From: Candidatus Manganitrophaceae bacterium
GTDB taxonomy: Bacteria; Nitrospirota; Nitrospiria; SBBL01; Manganitrophaceae
Reading direction: 5' to 3'
Assembly: GCA_016200325.1 (NCBI GenBank)
Contig: JACQEZ010000001.1
Location: 186,001-250,000, forward strand
DNA: 64,000 nt
The notes beneath the pieces are model-generated. The model worked only from the letters and a program-made list of their open reading frames with translations, was not told the DNA's origin and made no database searches. Below are positions 60,304 through 64,000 of the stretch, piece by piece (position 1 is the first letter of the stretch; each line of letters starts with the position of its first letter). The position numbers and the translations under genes are program-made.

Positions 60304-62619
60304 TTGGCTAAAGCAACGAAAAAGAAAGGCGAATCAGGCAAAAAAGCCAAGTCGCTGGTCATCGTCGAATCTCCTTCCAAAGCGAAGACGATCTCGAAAT
60401 ACCTTGGGAAGAAGTTCGAGGTGATGGCCTCTGTCGGCCATGTCAAAGACCTTCCCAAATCGAAGTTCGGCATCGACATCGATCACGACTTCGAGCCGGA
60501 ATATGCCGTGATTAAGGGAAAGGCGAAAGTCCTCTCCGAGATCAAGAAGGCGGCAAAATTGGCCGACAAAATTTACCTTGCACCCGACCCCGATCGGGAA
60601 GGGGAGGCGATCGCCTGGCATATCGCCCAAGAGCTCAAGACGCGCAACGGCGACGTCTACCGGGTTCTTTTCAACGAGATTACCGAAAAGGCGATCCGGC
60701 AGGCGATGGAGTCGCCCGGCAGCGTTGATATGAAGCGGGTGAACGCCCAGCAGGCGCGCCGGGTGCTCGATCGGATTGTCGGTTATCGGATCAGCCCGCT
60801 TCTGTGGGAGAAGGTCCGGCGGGGGCTCTCCGCCGGCCGGGTTCAGTCGGTGGCGGTCCGTCTGATCTGCGAGCGGGAAGCGATTGTCCAGGCGTTCGTT
60901 CCGGTGGAATATTGGAGTGTAACGGCAAAGCTGCTTGGGGCGAACCCTCCCCCTTTCCTCGCCCGGCTCCTCTCCCGCGCCGGGTCGGCGATTGAGATGG
61001 GAAACGAGACGCAGGCCCAGGCGGTGGTCGATCACCTTCGGTCCCAGACCTTTGTCGTCTCTAAGATTGAGAAAAAAGAGCGGAAGCGGAATCCGACCCC
61101 TCCTTTCAGCACCAGCCGGCTGCAGCAAGAGGCGGCCCGGAAGCTTCGGTTTACCCCGAAGAAAACCATGATGTTGGCGCAGCAGCTCTATGAAGGGGTC
61201 GAGACCCGCGCCGAAGGGGCGGTCGGTCTGATCACCTATATGAGAACCGACTCGGTCCGCGTCTCGCCCGACTTTCAGCAAGAGACGGCAGGGTGGATCC
61301 GCGAGAAGTACGGAGAGAACTATGTCCCCGAGACCCCTCCGGTTTATAAGAGCAAAAAAGGGGCGCAGGAAGGGCATGAAGCGATCCGCCCGACCTCGCT
61401 CGCCCGCGATCCGGAGCTGGTCAAGGACGACCTCACCCGCGATCAATACATGCTCTACAAATTGATTTGGAATCGGTTCGTCGCCAGCCAGATGACCCCG
61501 GCGGTCTTCGACGTCACCCGGATCGATATCACCGCCGGCGATTTTCTCCTCCGCGCCTCCGGTTCGATCATCAAGTTCCCCGGCTTCTCCATCGTCTACA
61601 TGGAGGGAACCGAAGAGGGGATCCCGCAAGAGAAAAAAGAGGGGGAGGAGGCGGACGAGGCCTCCGACGAGGCGGTGATCCTGCCGGAGCTGACGGTCGG
61701 TGAGCGCCTCACCCTGCAATCGCTCGATCCGAAGCAGCACTTTACCCAGCCGCCCCCCCGGTACAATGAGGCGCTCCTCATTCATGACCTCGAAGAGAAG
61801 GGGATCGGACGGCCGAGCACCTATGCCTCGATCATCTCGACGATTCAGGATCGGAAATATATCGAGAAGCGCGAGGCGCGTTTCTATCCGACCGAATTGG
61901 GAAAGGTCGTCAACGAGCTGCTGATCCAGCACTTCCCGGAAGTGGTCAATGTCGAGTTCACCGCCCGGATGGAGAGCGAGCTCGATGAGATTGAAGAGGG
62001 GGAAAAAGAGTGGGTCGAGACGGTCCGTGGCTTCTACGAGCCGTTCAGCAAGAGTTTCGACCGCGCGGCGGTCGAGATGCGCGACGTCAAGCGGGAGGAG
62101 ACCCCGACCGACCTGACCTGCGAGAAGTGCAGCAAGCCGATGGTGATCAAGTGGGGCCGATTCGGCCGCTTCATCGCCTGCTCCGGCTACCCCGACTGCA
62201 AAAATACGAAGGAGTTCGTCGAGACCGACCACGGAGTCGAAGTGGTGGAGAAAGAGGTTGCGACGAACGAGGTTTGCGAGAAGTGCAGCAAGCCGATGGT
62301 CATCAAAAACGGCCGGTACGGCCGCTTCATGGCCTGCTCCGGTTATCCCGAATGCGAGAACACCAAGGCGATCAGCACCGGCGTCACCTGTCCCGAAGAG
62401 GGATGCGGCGGCAGCCTGATCGAAAAGCGGACCCGGCGGGGAAAGAACTTCTTCGCCTGCAATCGCTACCCGAAATGTAAATTCGCCCTCTGGGATCGTC
62501 CGACCCCCCGCGCCTGCCCCGAATGCAAGGCGCCGTTCCTCCTCGAGAAGCGCGACTCGGGCGGCGGCGTGAAGGTCGTCTGCCGCAACGAAGAGTGCGG
62601 CTACGAAGATGCCGGTTGA
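60304..62619 (+). CDS. topA: DNA topoisomerase I
   Basis: 771 residues. Relaxes negative supercoils through a tyrosine-DNA link. TOPRIM domain with VIVESPSKAKTI and APDPDREGEA (about 94-102), catalytic Tyr312 in GLITYMRTDSVRVS, and four C-terminal Cys4 zinc ribbons (CEKCSKPMVI twice, CPEEGCGG, CPECKAPF). Start TTG 60304 with GAGGGA about 7 bases upstream. Follows dprA as in many bacteria, and is followed by a structured element and trmFO. Confidence 0.97.
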   Translation: MAKATKKKGESGKKAKSLVIVESPSKAKTISKYLGKKFEVMASVGHVKDLPKSKFGIDIDHDFEPEYAVIKGKAKVLSEIKKAAKLADKIYLAPDPDREGEAIAWHIAQELKTRNGDVYRVLFNEITEKAIRQAMESPGSVDMKRVNAQQARRVLDRIVGYRISPLLWEKVRRGLSAGRVQSVAVRLICEREAIVQAFVPVEYWSVTAKLLGANPPPFLARLLSRAGSAIEMGNETQAQAVVDHLRSQTFVVSKIEKKERKRNPTPPFSTSRLQQEAARKLRFTPKKTMMLAQQLYEGVETRAEGAVGLITYMRTDSVRVSPDFQQETAGWIREKYGENYVPETPPVYKSKKGAQEGHEAIRPTSLARDPELVKDDLTRDQYMLYKLIWNRFVASQMTPAVFDVTRIDITAGDFLLRASGSIIKFPGFSIVYMEGTEEGIPQEKKEGEEADEASDEAVILPELTVGERLTLQSLDPKQHFTQPPPRYNEALLIHDLEEKGIGRPSTYASIISTIQDRKYIEKREARFYPTELGKVVNELLIQHFPEVVNVEFTARMESELDEIEEGEKEWVETVRGFYEPFSKSFDRAAVEMRDVKREETPTDLTCEKCSKPMVIKWGRFGRFIACSGYPDCKNTKEFVETDHGVEVVEKEVATNEVCEKCSKPMVIKNGRYGRFMACSGYPECENTKAISTGVTCPEEGCGGSLIEKRTRRGKNFFACNRYPKCKFALWDRPTPRACPECKAPFLLEKRDSGGGVKVVCRNEECGYEDAG

Positions 62620-62680
62620 TTTTGTCTCTCTCCTTCCGTAGAATAAACAAACGCTCAGTGTAAAAACGACTTTTAACTGT

Positions 62681-62739
62681 AGGGGCACGGTGAATCCCGA
62701 AGCAAACGCTTCCGGGACCCTAAAGCGGGCCGTGCCCCT
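62681..62739. repeat. Nested hairpin element between topA and trmFO
   Basis: Outer arms AGGGGCACGG (62681-62690) and CCGTGCCCCT (62730-62739) are perfectly complementary; inside them TCCCGAAGC (62695-62703) pairs with GCTTCCGGGA (62708-62717) with one bulged base. It may be a dispersed palindromic repeat, a small RNA or an attenuator; the T-rich CCTTATTTAAT after the right arm allows partial termination. Confidence 0.65.
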
Positions 62740-62769
62740 CCTTATTTAATGATAGGTATCGAATCGATC

Positions 62770-64000
62770 ATGTCTGATACGGATAAGAAGCTCATCGTCA
62801 TCGGCGGGGGCTTGGCCGGCTCCGAGGCGGCCTGGCAGGCGGCGCAGCGGGGGGTCTCGGTTGTCCTCTATGAAATGCGGCCGGTCCGGCAGACGCCGGC
62901 GCATAAAACCGGAGATCTGGCCGAACTGGTCTGCAGCAATTCGCTCGGCTCGCTCGATCCGAACAGCGCGCCCGGCCTCTTGAAAGAAGAGATGCGGCGG
63001 CTCGGCTCGTTGATCGTCCGTTCGGGAGAGGCGGCGCGGGTTCCGGCCGGGGCGGCGCTCGCGGTCGACCGGGCGCTTTTCTCGAAGGAGATCACCGACG
63101 CGCTCCGGAGCCATCCAAAAATCACGATCTTGCATGAAGAGGTCAAAGAGATCCCGTCGGAGGGGGTGGTGGTGATGGCGACCGGCCCGCTGACGTCGGA
63201 CGGTTTGGGCGCGTCGCTTCGGATGTTGACCCGCGCCGACTATCTCTATTTCTTCGACGCCATCTCGCCGATCATCGATGCGGAGAGCATCAACACCGAC
63301 GTCGTCTTCCGCGCCTCCCGCTACGACAAGGGGGGGGATGACTACCTCAACTGCCCGATGGACGAGGCCCAATATGATGCCTTCTACGCCGCGCTGATGG
63401 GGGGAGAGAAGGTCGAGGCGAAGGAGTTTGAGAAGGTCCCCTATTTCGAAGGGTGTCTGCCGATCGAAGTGCTGGCGGAGCGGGGGCGGCTCACCCCGGT
63501 GTTCGGGCCGATGAAGCCGGTCGGCCTGGTCGATCCGAAGGGCGGCAAAGAGCCGTTCGCCGTCGTCCAGCTCCGGTCGGAGAACCAGTTCGGCAGCTGC
63601 TACAACATGGTCGGTTTTCAGACGAAGCTGAAGTGGCCGGAGCAGAAGCGGGTTTTCCGGATGATCCCCGGCTTGGAGCAGGCCGAATTTCTCCGGCTCG
63701 GAAGCCTCCACCGGAATACCTTTATCAATGCACCGCGGCTCCTGACCGAGACGCTCCAGATCCGGACCCGACCCGGTCTCTTCATGGCGGGCCAGATCGT
63801 CGGGGTCGAGGGGTATGTCGAGTCGGCGGCGATGGGCGGCTTGGCCGGAATCAATGCGGCGCGGCTCCTTCAGGGGGAGAAGACGGTGATCCCTCCGAAG
63901 ACGACTGCGCATGGGGCGCTGATTCAATACATCACACAGAGCCACCCCGCCTTCTTCCAGCCGATGAACACCAACTTCGGCCTCTTCCCACCGCTGGAAC
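62770..64000 (+). CDS. trmFO: tRNA methyltransferase TrmFO, 5' part
   Basis: 410 codons are in the window and the frame is open at the right edge. TrmFO uses FAD and methylenetetrahydrofolate to methylate U54 in the tRNA T-loop. FAD-binding [20 protein letters not shown] follows the start, then [57 protein letters not shown] and [21 protein letters not shown], all diagnostic. ATG 62770 puts the FAD motif at residue 6-13; an in-frame ATG 21 bases earlier exists but has no ribosome site. Confidence 0.95.
   Translation, partial: MSDTDKKLIVIGGGLAGSEAAWQAAQRGVSVVLYEMRPVRQTPAHKTGDLAELVCSNSLGSLDPNSAPGLLKEEMRRLGSLIVRSGEAARVPAGAALAVDRALFSKEITDALRSHPKITILHEEVKEIPSEGVVVMATGPLTSDGLGASLRMLTRADYLYFFDAISPIIDAESINTDVVFRASRYDKGGDDYLNCPMDEAQYDAFYAALMGGEKVEAKEFEKVPYFEGCLPIEVLAERGRLTPVFGPMKPVGLVDPKGGKEPFAVVQLRSENQFGSCYNMVGFQTKLKWPEQKRVFRMIPGLEQAEFLRLGSLHRNTFINAPRLLTETLQIRTRPGLFMAGQIVGVEGYVESAAMGGLAGINAARLLQGEKTVIPPKTTAHGALIQYITQSHPAFFQPMNTNFGLFPPLE

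Noticed and set aside
60334-62688. Very long minus-strand open frame of 784 codons opposite topA
   Set aside because: It lies antisense to a certain gene with GC-rich third positions; its sequence is low-information and matches no family.

Overview
The window looks like chromosomal DNA of a Gram-negative-type bacterium. It carries many putative lipoproteins and secreted proteins, an MreBCD/RodA rod-shape set and a SurA-like anchored chaperone, next to a complete Pup-proteasome operon of the kind best known from Actinobacteria. A proteasome together with this envelope and a DivIVA-family protein fits the phylum Nitrospirota (relatives of Nitrospira, Leptospirillum or Manganitrophus). That placement is inferred from gene content; I could run no database search. 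Coding density is high, most genes sit in long tightly packed operons, and TTG or GTG starts are frequent. No rRNA, tRNA, CRISPR array, prophage or insertion sequence was recognised.

Layout. (1) 1-3799, minus strand: a sulfur-carrier operon, read from the right as ThiS-like carrier, cysteine synthase, MoeB/ThiF E1 enzyme, threonine-synthase-like enzyme, MoaD-like carrier and a NIL-domain protein that leaves the window. (2) 3800-4394: a 595-base intergenic region with divergent transcription starts, a tandem repeat and a strong promoter with three MraZ boxes. (3) 4395-22574, plus strand: a near-complete dcw (division and cell wall) cluster, mraZ-rsmH-ftsL-ftsI-murE-murF-mraY-murD-ftsW-murG-murC-murB-ddl-ftsQ-ftsA-ftsZ. 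(4) 22665-27904: the usual ftsZ-downstream group pgeF-yggS-proC-yggT-divIVA, then a lone HicB-like protein, a YggU-family protein and a small penicillin-binding protein. (5) 27931-37727: accessory envelope genes: a ferritin-like protein, a DUF4091 secreted putative glycosidase, a LemA/TPM trio, a large beta-propeller lipoprotein, a low-complexity lipoprotein and a lone response regulator. (6) 37835-39520: thiS-thiG-thiE. (7) 39718-47856: the proteasome operon mpa-dop-pup-prcB-prcA-pafA, followed without a break by an M23 peptidase, an unknown helical protein and a PilZ protein. (8) 47885-56439: a SurA-N protein (minus), an RDD protein, mreB-mreC-mreD-mrdA-rodA and RNase G. (9) 56660-64000: a seven-domain Ig-like lipoprotein, dprA, topA and the 5' part of trmFO.

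How the parts work together. Regions 3, 4 and 8 make lipid II, polymerise it and place it at the septum (FtsW/FtsI) or side wall (RodA/PBP2). Regions 1 and 6 supply protein-bound sulfur for cysteine, thiamin and probably other products. All three ubiquitin-like sulfur carriers here end in extra residues after the Gly-Gly, so each should need a peptidase before activation. Region 7 tags proteins with Pup and degrades them. Its Pup ends in Glu, so it needs no deamidation, and its C-terminal half is almost the actinobacterial sequence while its N-terminus is lysine-rich. The carriers with tails, the divergent ThrC in their operon, and the genes attached to the proteasome operon are the most promising leads.
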